NCBI GenBank assembly: GCA_020634135.1
Contig: JACKCG010000009.1
Span: 1-64,000, forward strand
DNA from: Anaerolineaceae bacterium
GTDB lineage: Bacteria > Chloroflexota > Anaerolineae > Aggregatilineales > Phototrophicaceae
Direction: 5' to 3'
DNA length: 64,000 bases
Positions 7,893 to 17,092 of this stretch are shown here, in pieces. The position numbers and the translations under genes were made by a program. The stretch's first letter is position 1; every line of letters starts with the position of its first letter. The notes below the pieces were generated by a model. It was given only the letters and a program-made list of their open reading frames with translations, was not told where the DNA came from and did no database searches.

Positions 7893-8861
7893 ATGAGCGA
7901 CGAACACGACCTGACACCCGAACCCCAAGACACCCCCGACATCCCGGAGGAGGATTTGCGTTTCGCGCCGCTGACGGCGGATGATGCGAATGACGCAGAT
8001 GAAGCACCGCTTGTGCCGGACGAACCTGCCGAATCGGGCTTTGCCATCCTGAAAGCGGAACTGGCTCAGTTGGATGACGAGCCGGAATCAGAAGCGGAAG
8101 CGGAAGCCGTGCCGGACTCGGTGGCTGAAGCCGAGGATACCCCGCCGGAGAGCCACCCGGTAGATATTGCGGCGGCGCTGGCGGCTGTCTCCAGCCTGGG
8201 TGACTATGTGGCCGAACAGGAAGCCGCTGAACAAGCGCGTATCGCCGAGGTCGAGGCCGAAGAACGGGCTGCTGAGGAAGCCCAGGCGCGGCTGGATTAC
8301 CCGGAACGCTTCTTCCCGTTTCCGCCCCAGGTGACACTACAACGCGGCCAGATGGCGTCGGTTGTCCCGGCGCTGCTGCTCATCGCCATCGGTGGCTGGC
8401 TGACCTTTACCCTGACGACAACCCAGTCCCCGCCCGATACCGGCTTGCTGCTGGCGTTAGGGGTGGGCGGCGCGGCGCTGACCCTGGCGGCCTACTGGCT
8501 CACGGCATCCGGTGGTTGGGCGCGTGGGATACTGTTCTTTGCGCTGTCGGCCCTGCTGGTCGGCGGCGTGGGTGTCTTTCTGCTACAACCGGCCTCACCG
8601 GGGCTGTTGAATGGCTGGCCGCTGCTGGCTGCTGCCTGGGGGCTGGCGTTTGTCCTCTCTGGCCTGCTGGGACGCCCGACGGAACGCGGTCTGGTCTTCC
8701 CCGGCTTGCTGCTCATCGTGGGCGGCGCGGTAGGTTACACCGTCACAGCCGGGCTGCTCAACGGCGGGCTGGTGGGCGCAGTGGGCGCATTCTGGCCGCT
8801 GATACTAGGGATTGCGGCGGTCTTGCTGCTGCTGCCACTGGTCGCCCGGCGGCGGGGGTAA
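7893..8861 (+). CDS. Membrane protein with long acidic N-terminal region
   Basis: A 322-residue product using ATG 7893. Residues 1-140 are hydrophilic, extremely rich in Glu, Asp, Ala and Pro and probably disordered or cytoplasmic. The remainder contains six to seven hydrophobic helices beginning near VVPALLLIAIGGWLTF. No catalytic motif is visible and I do not recognise the family. It ends 4 nt before the TTG start of a glycosyltransferase, so it probably belongs to the same transcript as the two envelope-glycan genes that follow. Function unknown. Confidence 0.75.
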   Translation: MSDEHDLTPEPQDTPDIPEEDLRFAPLTADDANDADEAPLVPDEPAESGFAILKAELAQLDDEPESEAEAEAVPDSVAEAEDTPPESHPVDIAAALAAVSSLGDYVAEQEAAEQARIAEVEAEERAAEEAQARLDYPERFFPFPPQVTLQRGQMASVVPALLLIAIGGWLTFTLTTTQSPPDTGLLLALGVGGAALTLAAYWLTASGGWARGILFFALSALLVGGVGVFLLQPASPGLLNGWPLLAAAWGLAFVLSGLLGRPTERGLVFPGLLLIVGGAVGYTVTAGLLNGGLVGAVGAFWPLILGIAAVLLLLPLVARRRG

Positions 8862-8865
8862 TGCC

Positions 8866-9951
8866 TTGCACATCGCTATTGACGCCAGCCGTACCACCGT
8901 CCAGCGGGTGACCGGGACGGAACATTATGCTATCCAACTGATTCGCGCCCTCATTCAGCACAATACCCGCCATACCCTGACTCTCTATTTTCGGGATACC
9001 CCCGCGCCTGACCTGTTCCCCGCCTCGGAGCATGTCAACCGGCGTGTGATTCCCTTTCGCCGGGCGTGGACGCACTTACGCTTCGCCGCTGCCCTGTGGG
9101 CAGATCGTCCCGATGTCACGTTCGTCCCGGCGCATACGCTCCCGGCGCTGTTTCCGGGGCGGGGCGTCGTCACCGTCCATGACCTGGGCTACCGGTACTT
9201 TCCGGCGGCGCATAAGACTATCTCCCGCCTGTATCTCGACCTGACAACCCGCTACAGCGCCCGCCGCGCCACCGTCATCCTGGCCGACAGCCGGGCGACA
9301 GCCAGTGACCTGACACGTTTCTATGCCACCCCGCCGGAGAAAATCCGCGTGGTGTATCCCGGTGTGGATACGCCGATCATCGGGGATATACCGGCTGTCC
9401 GCCGCAAGTACAACCTGCCGGAACGCTATTTCCTGACGATTGGCACGCTGCAACCGCGCAAGAATATCGCCGGAATCGTTCAGGCATACGCCCAATGGCA
9501 GCAGATGAACCCCGGTGACCCTGCCGGGCTGGTGCTGGCCGGGGGCAAAGGCTGGCTGTATGACCCGGCCTGGACGGCAGGCGCGGCGAACGTGCATCTG
9601 CCGGGCTATATTGACGACGCCGACAAAGGGGCGCTAATGGCCGGGGCGGTGGCGCTGGTGTTCCCTTCGCTTTATGAAGGATTCGGCTTCCCGGCGGTGG
9701 AGGCCATGCGCTGCGGGACTCCGGTCATCGCCAGCGACACATCCAGCCTGCCGGAACTGGTGGGCGAGGCCGGGCTGCTGGTGAATCCACAGGATACGGG
9801 CGCGATTGCGGAAGCCATGACCCGCCTTTCCGGTGACGGCGCACTGCGGGAAACGCTGCGCGAGCAGGGCTACAGCCAGGCGCAACAGTTCACCTGGGAA
9901 CGGGCGGCGGCGCAGACCCTCGCGGCGCTGGAACAGGCCGCCGGAGGATAA
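8866..9951 (+). CDS. Glycosyltransferase family 4 (GT-B fold)
   Basis: A 361-residue protein. The likely start is TTG 8866 (reads LHIAIDAS), which gives the standard GT4 N-terminus just after the previous stop. The N-terminal domain has the TGTEHYAIQL acceptor-side helix. The C-terminal nucleotide-sugar domain has IGTLQPRKN, LPGYIDDAD and the retaining E-x7-E element FPSLYEGFGFPAVEAMRCGT. It transfers a sugar from a nucleotide donor to a growing glycan, possibly surface polysaccharide. It is followed after 2 nt by the GT9-GT26 fusion, indicating joint action. Confidence 0.88.
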   Translation: MHIAIDASRTTVQRVTGTEHYAIQLIRALIQHNTRHTLTLYFRDTPAPDLFPASEHVNRRVIPFRRAWTHLRFAAALWADRPDVTFVPAHTLPALFPGRGVVTVHDLGYRYFPAAHKTISRLYLDLTTRYSARRATVILADSRATASDLTRFYATPPEKIRVVYPGVDTPIIGDIPAVRRKYNLPERYFLTIGTLQPRKNIAGIVQAYAQWQQMNPGDPAGLVLAGGKGWLYDPAWTAGAANVHLPGYIDDADKGALMAGAVALVFPSLYEGFGFPAVEAMRCGTPVIASDTSSLPELVGEAGLLVNPQDTGAIAEAMTRLSGDGALRETLREQGYSQAQQFTWERAAAQTLAALEQAAGG

Positions 9952-9953
9952 AC

Positions 9954-11855
9954 ATGCCGGAACGCTATTTACTCGTCCAACTGGCAGACCGGGGCGACCT
10001 GATTCTGACGACCCCGGCGCTGGCGGCGCTGCGGGAAGCCCATCCCGATGCCCACCTGACGCTGCTCACCAGCAGCCACAGCGCCCCTCTTGTCGAACAT
10101 ACCGGGCTGGTGGATGCGGTTATCACCTTTGACCGCGACAGCTTCAACAGTTCCAAGGCGCTGCTGCGCCCGGCCAACCTGCGGCGTATCCTCAACCTGC
10201 GGCGCGGCGGATACGACACGGTGATCTTCTTCCACCATTTCACCCTGCGCCTGGGCACGCTCAAATTCGCCCTGATCGCGCTGGCCGCCGGGGCGAAACG
10301 GCGTGTGGGGCTGGATAACGGGCGCGGCTGGTTCCTCACGCATCGTCTGCCGGATGCCGGTTTCGGCGCGCAGCATCAGGCACAGTATTGGCTTAACCTC
10401 GTCGGGCTGGCCGGTGCGGACTCCGCGCCCCGCCCGGCGGTGGTGGCAATAGAAACGAGTCGGTTTATCCAAGATGTAGGGGAGGGTCTGAGACCCTCCC
10501 CTACGGCAGAATCAGGCGATAGAACAGGCGCATCCACCCCGCCCAAAATCGTCATTCACGCTGGCAGCGGCGGCTACAGCACGGCCCGGCGCTGGCCGCC
10601 GGAATCCTTCGCGGCAGTGGGGGACGCTCTGCACGCCGCCTATCACGCGCAGATTATCCTGGTGGGCGGCGCGGGGGATGACAGCGCGGCAGTCAAAGCC
10701 GCCATGCTGTCGCAGGCGCTCGACCTGACCGGGCAAACGCCATCCCTGCCGGAACTCGCCGGAGTCATCCAGTCCGCCGACCTGTTCATCGGCGGGGACA
10801 GCGGCGTGAGCCATCTCGCGGCGGCAGCCGGAACGCCGGTTGTAGCCGTTTTTGGCCCCAGTAACCCCGCAGCCTGGAGCCCCTGGAATCCCGCCGGGAT
10901 TGTCTCTATTGTCCGCAGCGCCCCGGAATGCAGCCCGTGTAATTACGTGGGGCACAGCATCGGCCTGCGCGATGGCTGCCCGGCCCGCACCTGTATGCGG
11001 ATGGTCACGCCAGAGCAGGTCGTCGCGGCGGCACGGGAGGTCCTGGATTCTGCTGAATCAATGCACCGCGTAGAGGAGAGTCTCAGACCCTCCCCTACAA
11101 AGCATGATGAACGCGGCAAGCACCGCCAGCATGTCCTCACGCTCCCGGTGGATGCCATCACCTATGACGAATGGCTGGGGCTGATTGGCGCATGGGTGCG
11201 CGACGGCGAAAGGCTGCACCATGTCTGCACCATCAACCCGGAATTTACGATGATCGCCCGCAAAGACCCGAACTTCGACCATATTCTGCGGCGGGCTGAC
11301 CTGTGCGTGCCGGATGGCGTGGGCTTGCTGCTGGCCGCCCGTTACCTGGGGTTCCGGTTGCCGGAGCGTGTGACCGGTTCGGATGGCGTACCCATTATCG
11401 CGGCGCGGGCGGCTGAGGAAGGCTGGCGGCTGTTCTTTTTGGGCGCAGCGCCCGGTGTAGCGGAGCAGGCCGCCGCGATTCTGCGTGAGCAGCACCCCAC
11501 ATTACAGATTGCCGGGACCTACAGCGGCAGCCCCGCCCCGGAAGAAGAAGACTCCCTGGTTGAGCGGGTCAATGCCAGCGGCGCGGACATCCTGTTTGTG
11601 GCCTATGGCGCGCCAGAGCAGGACAAGTGGATCGCCCGCAATTCCCCCCGGTTGAAGGTGAAAATGGCGATGGGCGTGGGCGGCGCATTCGATTTCATCG
11701 CCGGGGTCGTGCCGCGCGCGCCCCTGTGGATGCGGCGTACCGGCCTGGAATGGCTGTTTCGTCTCTACAGACAGCCCTGGCGCTTCTGGCGGATGCTGCG
11801 CCTGCCCGTTTTTGTGCTGGCGGTCATCTTCACCCGTCGCCACAGGCCGGAATAG
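9954..11855 (+). CDS. Fusion: GT9 heptosyltransferase-like domain plus GT26 WecG/TagA-like domain
   Basis: A 633-residue protein with two enzymes in one chain. Residues about 1-350 show the GT9 fold: LLVQLADRGDLILTTPAL at the start and GDSGVSHLAAAAGTPVVAVF near 280. Residues about 390-630 show the GT26 WecG/TagA/CpsF pattern: VCTINPEFTMIA, PDGVGLLLAARYLG, SDGVPIIA and YGAPEQDKWI. GT26 enzymes typically transfer ManNAc(A) to a lipid-linked GlcNAc; GT9 enzymes add heptose or related sugars. Two palindromic repeats (10476-10504 and 11070-11098) lie in frame in linkers and each encode V-[GE]-E-x-L-R-P-S-P-T. An AGGAG lies 9 nt before the ATG. Confidence 0.87.
   Translation: MPERYLLVQLADRGDLILTTPALAALREAHPDAHLTLLTSSHSAPLVEHTGLVDAVITFDRDSFNSSKALLRPANLRRILNLRRGGYDTVIFFHHFTLRLGTLKFALIALAAGAKRRVGLDNGRGWFLTHRLPDAGFGAQHQAQYWLNLVGLAGADSAPRPAVVAIETSRFIQDVGEGLRPSPTAESGDRTGASTPPKIVIHAGSGGYSTARRWPPESFAAVGDALHAAYHAQIILVGGAGDDSAAVKAAMLSQALDLTGQTPSLPELAGVIQSADLFIGGDSGVSHLAAAAGTPVVAVFGPSNPAAWSPWNPAGIVSIVRSAPECSPCNYVGHSIGLRDGCPARTCMRMVTPEQVVAAAREVLDSAESMHRVEESLRPSPTKHDERGKHRQHVLTLPVDAITYDEWLGLIGAWVRDGERLHHVCTINPEFTMIARKDPNFDHILRRADLCVPDGVGLLLAARYLGFRLPERVTGSDGVPIIAARAAEEGWRLFFLGAAPGVAEQAAAILREQHPTLQIAGTYSGSPAPEEEDSLVERVNASGADILFVAYGAPEQDKWIARNSPRLKVKMAMGVGGAFDFIAGVVPRAPLWMRRTGLEWLFRLYRQPWRFWRMLRLPVFVLAVIFTRRHRPE
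10476..10504. repeat. Perfect 29-bp palindrome inserted in frame in the GT9 domain
   Basis: Arms of 14 bp (GTAGGGGAGGGTCT and its exact complement) surround a single G. It lies inside the coding frame and is translated as VGEGLRPSPT, in a non-conserved linker between the first and second halves of the GT9 domain. It matches 11070-11098 at 26 of 29 positions. Confidence 0.85.
11070..11098. repeat. 29-bp palindrome, second in-frame copy, at the GT9-GT26 junction
   Basis: The same element as 10476-10504, with two arm mismatches and a different centre base. It is read in the same frame, giving VEESLRPSPT. It sits in the interdomain linker, where extra residues would be tolerated. Confidence 0.85.
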
Positions 11856-11971
11856 CGTGGCAGCGTATACTGTTCTGCGCTATCCTCAGACGATCTTCAG
11901 ACTATTGCCATCTTGAACCATTAGCCTGCTGTGACTTTATGATCGGCAATAAACGAAAGGACATTGGGCTA

Positions 11972-12844
11972 ATGAATCAAAGAGAGCAAAGGTCTATCCT
12001 TGCCATCGTCATTGTGCTGCTGATCGCGGTTGGCCTGGCATTCGTCGGCAGTCAGGGCGGGGCAACCGTCGCGGGCGTGCCGCTCTATGCGCTGTGCGTG
12101 GCGCTGGCGTTTGTCATCCAGTGGATCGCTTTTATCCCGGCCTTCCGCAACCAGACCGAACGGTATTACGACCTGACCGGCAGCATCACCTATATCACCG
12201 TAACGGCAGTGGCCGTCCTCCTCAGCCCGAAGTCCAGCCCGCGTTCGTACCTGCTGCTGGCGCTGGTGGTGGTCTGGGCATTGCGCCTGGGGTCATTCCT
12301 GTTCATGCGCATCCGCGCCGCCGGGTCTGACCGCCGCTTCGACGCCATCAAACCGTCCGCGCCGCGCTTCCTGCTGGCCTGGACGCTCCAGGGGTTGTGG
12401 GTATCGTTTTCGCTGGCGGCGGCGTTGGCGGCTATTACCTCAGCAATCATGCCCAGGCTGGGAGTCTTCGCGGTGGTCGGGCTGGCTGTGTGGCTGCTGG
12501 GCATGGGCATTGAGGTGATCGCAGACCGGCAGAAACGGCAGTTCCGCAAAGACCCGGCCAATAAGGACAAATTTATCCAGTCCGGGCTGTGGGCGTGGTC
12601 GCGCCATCCCAACTATTTTGGGGAAATCCTACTGTGGCTGGGCGTGGCGATCATCGCGTTTCCGGTGCTGCGCGGGTTGCAGTACGTGACGCTGATTTCA
12701 CCCCTGTTCGTCTATGTCCTGCTGACCCGCATCAGCGGTGTACCGATGCTTGAAGCGCGTGCCGACGAAAAGTGGGGCGGACAACCGGAATACGAGGACT
12801 ACAAGGCGCGGACGCCGGTCTTGTTCCCGCAGAAGCCGAAATAG
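11972..12844 (+). CDS. DUF1295 / steroid-5-alpha-reductase-like membrane protein
   Basis: A 290-residue polytopic membrane protein from ATG 11972 (a start at 11939 is also possible). About seven hydrophobic segments are present. The C-terminal signature WAWSRHPNYFGEILLWLG followed by LEARADEKWGGQPEYEDYK is the DUF1295/ICMT-like pattern shared with 5-alpha-reductases and isoprenylcysteine methyltransferases. Some relatives reduce or methylate lipids, but no substrate can be assigned. It is a stand-alone gene with an AAAGGA-like site before the start. Confidence 0.83.
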   Translation: MNQREQRSILAIVIVLLIAVGLAFVGSQGGATVAGVPLYALCVALAFVIQWIAFIPAFRNQTERYYDLTGSITYITVTAVAVLLSPKSSPRSYLLLALVVVWALRLGSFLFMRIRAAGSDRRFDAIKPSAPRFLLAWTLQGLWVSFSLAAALAAITSAIMPRLGVFAVVGLAVWLLGMGIEVIADRQKRQFRKDPANKDKFIQSGLWAWSRHPNYFGEILLWLGVAIIAFPVLRGLQYVTLISPLFVYVLLTRISGVPMLEARADEKWGGQPEYEDYKARTPVLFPQKPK

Positions 12845-12884
12845 GGGGCGTGGGGTATCCCCGCCAGGAGGATAACAGGACATC

Positions 12885-13580
12885 ATGGATACTGTCTCTC
12901 GATTCGCTGCCAATAATGCTGCCTGGATTCAGGCGGCGGTTAGCGCGTTGGGCTTGCCGGGGGAGTTTACCCCTGTTCTCTGGCAGAACCACTATGACAT
13001 GCCGCCCATTTTCCCGAATGCGGATACCTTAGGTGGAACAGAATCTGAGCAGCTTGCAGCAGTCTCCGCCCTTATCAAGCGGCGGCCAGGGCGGGTAACA
13101 GTCGTGAAGGATGCCTGGGCCAGACTTGATTTAACACCATTGGGATTTGAGCCGCTTTTTGAAGCTTCATGGATATATCGCCATGCCATTCCACTGGTGT
13201 CCCCGGGGGCAGGCTTGCAGCCTGAACACCTGACAACCGCTGAAGGCCTGCGAGCGTTTGCGGCGGCTTGTAATGGAGAAGAACTGGCGGGTGTGTATTC
13301 GCCCAAACTGCTGAATCGCCCCGATATCGCCTGGATAGCCGCTCATCGGGAAGGCAACATAATCGGCGGGGTGACGGCCTTTCTGGCACACGGGATGAAC
13401 GGTATCAACAATCTGTTTGCGCCTGACAACACAATTGCAGACAGCCTGATTCGCGCTGCCGTCAACGCCTTCCCGGATGTGCCGGCATGTGGCTATGAGG
13501 GAGAGGATACGGTTGCGCCATTTCTCGCGCTCGGGTTCCAGACAATGGGCAAACTGCGCGTGTGGATCAGACGAACCTGA
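12885..13580 (+). CDS. GNAT-like acetyltransferase family protein
   Basis: A 231-residue protein. The C-terminal region reads like a degenerate GNAT fold: IAAHREGNIIGGVTAFLAHG, then a helix IADSLIRAAVNAFPDV and a final GYEGEDTVAPFLALGFQTMG, comparable to the Y/E-x-LGF motif of GNATs. The classical Q/R-x-x-G-x-G/A loop is not obvious. The N-terminal half (residues 1-110) is not recognised. An AGGAGG lies upstream of the ATG. It may form a unit with the small membrane gene 29 nt downstream. Confidence 0.6.
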   Translation: MDTVSRFAANNAAWIQAAVSALGLPGEFTPVLWQNHYDMPPIFPNADTLGGTESEQLAAVSALIKRRPGRVTVVKDAWARLDLTPLGFEPLFEASWIYRHAIPLVSPGAGLQPEHLTTAEGLRAFAAACNGEELAGVYSPKLLNRPDIAWIAAHREGNIIGGVTAFLAHGMNGINNLFAPDNTIADSLIRAAVNAFPDVPACGYEGEDTVAPFLALGFQTMGKLRVWIRRT

Positions 13581-13609
13581 CCGGAATTCAAACCAACAGG
13601 AGGACACAC

Positions 13610-13960
13610 ATGGAAATTCTGAAGATTCTCGCGGCGATTGGCACGATTCTGGTAGGCGCGGTCTCCATGTTCCTGCCGACAAAAATCAAGGGGTTCACCG
13701 GGCTGGATGTAGAAGGCAACCCGCGTGGCATCACCGAAGTGCGGGCGGTGCTCGGCGCGTTTTTCGTCGGGCTGGGGCTGGCCCCGCTGTTGTGGCGGAC
13801 TCAATCCGAACCGATGTATGTCATGCTTGGTTTTACCTATCTGGTGGTGGCGGCGGTGCGGATTGTTTCGATGGTCATGGATAAATCGGTCATGCGCTCC
13901 AACATCATCAGCGCGGTTTCCGAGGTGATTTTAGGCGTGATCCTGGTGCTGCCGGGATAG
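13610..13960 (+). CDS. Small DUF4345-like membrane protein
   Basis: A 116-residue protein with four hydrophobic helices. The start at 13610 is fixed by AGGAGG eight nt upstream. The pattern GFTGLDVEGNPRGITEVRAV, then an FFVGLGLAPLL helix and LGFTYLVVAAVRIVSM, is typical of DUF4345 proteins of unknown function. Only 29 nt separate it from the upstream GNAT-like gene. Confidence 0.75.
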   Translation: MEILKILAAIGTILVGAVSMFLPTKIKGFTGLDVEGNPRGITEVRAVLGAFFVGLGLAPLLWRTQSEPMYVMLGFTYLVVAAVRIVSMVMDKSVMRSNIISAVSEVILGVILVLPG

Positions 13961-14121
13961 ATTGGGCATTCATCATGAGTCCGGTGGCAATTGGTCATAT
14001 ACGGCGCTATGACAGGATGGCTGATACGGGAACACTAGAGCTATCTGCATGACGAAGGGGCATCGCGGGCACACCCACATGCAGGGGTTTGCCGGAGTTC
14101 AGCATTCGAGAGGGAATCACC

Positions 14122-14685
14122 ATGAGTAAAGACTATGCCAGCCTGCCACTCACCGAGGTGCGCCGCAGTGATCGGGCTGTGACCGATGAAGGCTGGATCA
14201 AGGCCTTTTTGGGACGCGCCCCGGTATGTACCCTGGCGACGGTCCATGACGGCCAGCCGTTCATCAATACCAACCTGTTTGTGTATGACGAAGCGGCACA
14301 TGCCATCTACATGCATACGGCCCGCGTGGGACGCACGCAGGCTAATGTGAGCGCCGACGAGCGTGTGTGTTTCAGCATCCACGATATGGGGCGGCTGCTC
14401 CCGGCGGACGAGGCGCTGGAATTCAGTGTCGAGTACAGCGGTGTGGTGGTTTTCGGGCGAGCCAGCATCATGACCGATACCGCCGCGGCCAAACGCGCCC
14501 TGCAAATGCTGCTCGACAAATACTTCCCACACCTCAAACCGGGCGAACATTACCGCGCGACCACTGACGCCGAACTGGCACGCACGGCGGTCTATCGCAT
14601 CACGATTGATAGCTGGAGCGGCAAGCAGAAAAAAGTCGGTGACGATTTCCCCGGCGCGTTCCTGTACGGCCAGCAGCCCGAGTAA
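14122..14685 (+). CDS. Pyridoxamine 5'-phosphate oxidase-family FMN-binding protein (NimA-like)
   Basis: A 187-residue split-barrel flavoprotein. ATG 14122 follows GAGAGGGAATCACC. N-terminal R-R-S-D-R and the strand APVCTLATVHDGQPFINTNL match the PPOX/NimA pattern, followed by YMHTARVGRTQANV and VCFSIHDMG. Relatives bind FMN or F420/heme and reduce nitro groups or act as oxidases; the exact substrate is unknown. It lies 6 nt upstream of azlC, so it may be co-transcribed with the exporter. Confidence 0.8.
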   Translation: MSKDYASLPLTEVRRSDRAVTDEGWIKAFLGRAPVCTLATVHDGQPFINTNLFVYDEAAHAIYMHTARVGRTQANVSADERVCFSIHDMGRLLPADEALEFSVEYSGVVVFGRASIMTDTAAAKRALQMLLDKYFPHLKPGEHYRATTDAELARTAVYRITIDSWSGKQKKVGDDFPGAFLYGQQPE

Positions 14686-14691
14686 CAAGCC

Positions 14692-15447
14692 GTGACTTCA
14701 TCAACCGTTCCTACCCGCCGGGGGGAGTTCTGGGCCGGGTTCCGGGCGACACTGCCACTGGTTGTCGGCGCAATCCCTTTCGGCATTATCTTCGGCGCGT
14801 TGGGCGTCACCAGCGGCCTTTCTCCGATGGCAACTATCGGCATGTCGTTATTTGTGTTCGCCGGGTCGGCACAGTTCATCGCCGCCGGGCTGGTGGCCGG
14901 GCAGGCCGGCCTGAGCATTATCATCTTCACGACATTCATCGTGAACCTGCGCCATGCGCTCTACAGCGCGACTCTCGCGCCGTATGTCCGGAATCTGCCA
15001 CAGAAGTGGCTGCTGCCGCTTGGGTTCTGGCTGACCGATGAGTCCTTTGTGGTGGTCGTCACGCGCTACACCCAACCAGATGACTCGCCCTATAAGCACT
15101 GGTACTATCTGGGTTCGGCGGTGTTCATGTATACCAACTGGCAGCTTTGCACCCTGTTAGGCGTGGTCGCCGGGCAGACGATTCCCGATCTGCGGAACTG
15201 GGGGCTGGATTTTGCGCTAATCGTCACATTTATCGGGATGCTCATCACACTGATTACGAGCCGCCCGCTGCTGGTTTCGGCGGTGGCTGCCGGGGTGAGC
15301 GCCGTGCTGCTGAATGGGTTGGATAACAAGTTAGGGCTAATCGTTGCGGCGCTGCTGGGTGTGGCCGCCGGGGTGATGGCCGAATCCGTCATGCCGCCAG
15401 AGGTCAATGCCCCGCCGGAAACCGCCGGAGGTGTGCATCATGAATGA
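14692..15447 (+). CDS. azlC: AzlC-family branched-chain amino acid exporter, large subunit
   Basis: A 251-residue membrane protein with a GTG start six nt after the previous stop. The AzlC signature is visible: FRATLPLVVGAIPFGIIFGA, FVFAGSAQFIAAGLV and NLRHALYSATLAPYV. With AzlD it exports branched-chain amino acids such as leucine or valine. The C-terminus overlaps the azlD start by 8 nt, indicating translational coupling. Confidence 0.92.
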   Translation: MTSSTVPTRRGEFWAGFRATLPLVVGAIPFGIIFGALGVTSGLSPMATIGMSLFVFAGSAQFIAAGLVAGQAGLSIIIFTTFIVNLRHALYSATLAPYVRNLPQKWLLPLGFWLTDESFVVVVTRYTQPDDSPYKHWYYLGSAVFMYTNWQLCTLLGVVAGQTIPDLRNWGLDFALIVTFIGMLITLITSRPLLVSAVAAGVSAVLLNGLDNKLGLIVAALLGVAAGVMAESVMPPEVNAPPETAGGVHHE

Positions 15448-15775
15448 ATTTGTCCTGATTGCCGGTATGATGCTCGTGACGTTCATCCCGCGCTACGGGG
15501 TGATGGCGCTGCTGGGCCGTATCGAGATGCCGGGGCCGGTCTTCCGGGCGCTGCGATTCGTGCCGCCCGCCGTGCTATCGGCGATCATCCTGCCCGCCGT
15601 ACTGCTCAACAGTGAGGATGGCCGCCTGGACCTCGCGCTTACGAACAGTTTCCTGATCGCGGGGATCATCGCCGGGCTGGTGGCGTGGCGCAGCAAGAAC
15701 CTGCTGCTGACGATTGTCGTGGGCATGGCGGCGCTGTGGGTCTGGCGCTGGCTGCTCATGAGCGCGGGGGGCTGA
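15440..15775 (+). CDS. azlD: AzlD-family branched-chain amino acid exporter, small subunit
   Basis: A 111-residue protein with four hydrophobic helices. The ATG at 15440, preceded by GGAGGTG and overlapping the azlC stop, gives the normal AzlD length. The motif TFIPRYGVMALLGR followed by FRALRFVPPAVLSAI is diagnostic. It forms the two-component exporter with AzlC. Confidence 0.92.
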   Translation: MNEFVLIAGMMLVTFIPRYGVMALLGRIEMPGPVFRALRFVPPAVLSAIILPAVLLNSEDGRLDLALTNSFLIAGIIAGLVAWRSKNLLLTIVVGMAALWVWRWLLMSAGG

Positions 15776-15922
15776 ACCGGGACGTGTCTCTGACTATCGG
15801 CCTGTTTTTCACTCCGCAGGTGATGGTCTGTGCTGTCCCTATGCGGTGTTCCAATGGCACTGATAATCTGTATCCAATAGATTGAGAAAACCCTATACCC
15901 TAAAGACCGGGGAAGAAGAACT

Positions 15923-16861
15923 ATGTCGCGGCTCACGAAAGGATATACGATCGCCGGTATCGGCATCGCACTCTGGTCTACAACCGGCATCCTTATCGGT
16001 TGGCTGGTAACGCGCTATGCGATGGATCCCCTGTTACTGGCTTTCTGGCGCAATCTGCTGGTGTGTACTGCGTTGTTTCCCGTTCTATATCTGATCCGCC
16101 ATTCTTTGATCTGGATTGAGCGCGCGCAGATCCGGTTTTATGCGTTTTATGGGCTGATACTGGCGCTGTTTAATTCGGTATGGACTCTCTCAGTACAAGC
16201 GAACGGCGCGGCTGTAGGGACCGTTCTCGCGTATAGTTCGGCGGGCTTTACGGCAGTTTTGGCCTGGTGGTTTTTCAAAGAACAGCTCAGGCTGCCCAAA
16301 ATGGCGGCGGTCATGTTGAGCCTGATCGGGTGCGTGCTGGTTTCTAATGCTTATAGTCCGGAAATCTGGAATCTGAATCCGCAGGGGATTATAACGGGCA
16401 TTCTATCGGGGGTGTTGTTCGCGGCTTACAACATGATGGGCAAGGAAGCCGCAAAGCGAAGCCTGAATTCCTGGACATCCCTGCTCTATTCATTCGCTTT
16501 TGGAACCGTGTTCACCTTGATTTTTAACCTGTTCGCGGTGTCGTCCAGTGCCGCCGGGATGCTTGAAGGGGTTCTGCCCAAGCTGCCGCCAGATGGTTGG
16601 CTCATCCTCATTGTTCTGTCTTTCATCCCAACCGTTCTGGGGTTCGGCCTCTATAATACCTCCATGAATTACCTGCCCGCCAGCACCGCCAGCCTTTTAG
16701 CCACCGCAGAACCTGCGATAACGGCGGCCCTGGCCTATATTTTCCTGGGTGAACAGATGAGCATGGTTCAAATCATCGGCAGCCTGTTCATTCTTTCCGG
16801 GGTCGTCATTGTGCGGTTTGAAAAAGATGAGGAATCCACTTTCGTATTGACCGCCTCATAG
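15923..16861 (+). CDS. EamA/DMT-superfamily transporter
   Basis: A 312-residue protein with ten hydrophobic helices arranged as two EamA repeats. The second repeat ends with the typical LPASTASLLATAEPAITAAL followed by FLGEQMSMVQIIGSLFILSG. DMT proteins export amino acids, metabolites or drugs. The substrate is not known. A purine-rich GGGGAAGAAGAA lies before the ATG. It is monocistronic. Confidence 0.88.
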   Translation: MSRLTKGYTIAGIGIALWSTTGILIGWLVTRYAMDPLLLAFWRNLLVCTALFPVLYLIRHSLIWIERAQIRFYAFYGLILALFNSVWTLSVQANGAAVGTVLAYSSAGFTAVLAWWFFKEQLRLPKMAAVMLSLIGCVLVSNAYSPEIWNLNPQGIITGILSGVLFAAYNMMGKEAAKRSLNSWTSLLYSFAFGTVFTLIFNLFAVSSSAAGMLEGVLPKLPPDGWLILIVLSFIPTVLGFGLYNTSMNYLPASTASLLATAEPAITAALAYIFLGEQMSMVQIIGSLFILSGVVIVRFEKDEESTFVLTAS

Positions 16862-17092
16862 TTTGTATGGCTGGGCACACCGTTCACCAAACACAGCTGA
16901 TTTTGGATGGCTGGGTCGTCCCGGCCACGCAGACACATACAGACGGAGATAGCGTGGGTAGAGCAGCGCATTGTGGATTTCTTGCGATGTATGCCAATTC
17001 ACATTTGAAGTATAAGAAAATCAGGCGGCATGGGCTGGCGCTGACTGGCTTCTGTTCCCCTAGCAGGGGGAGAGGCTGGCAGTGCGAATAAG

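Noticed and set aside
6230..8047. 605-codon open frame opposite the aldehyde dehydrogenase
   Set aside because: It is a high-GC antisense shadow of a well-conserved gene. Its translation is rich in His and Arg with no domain.
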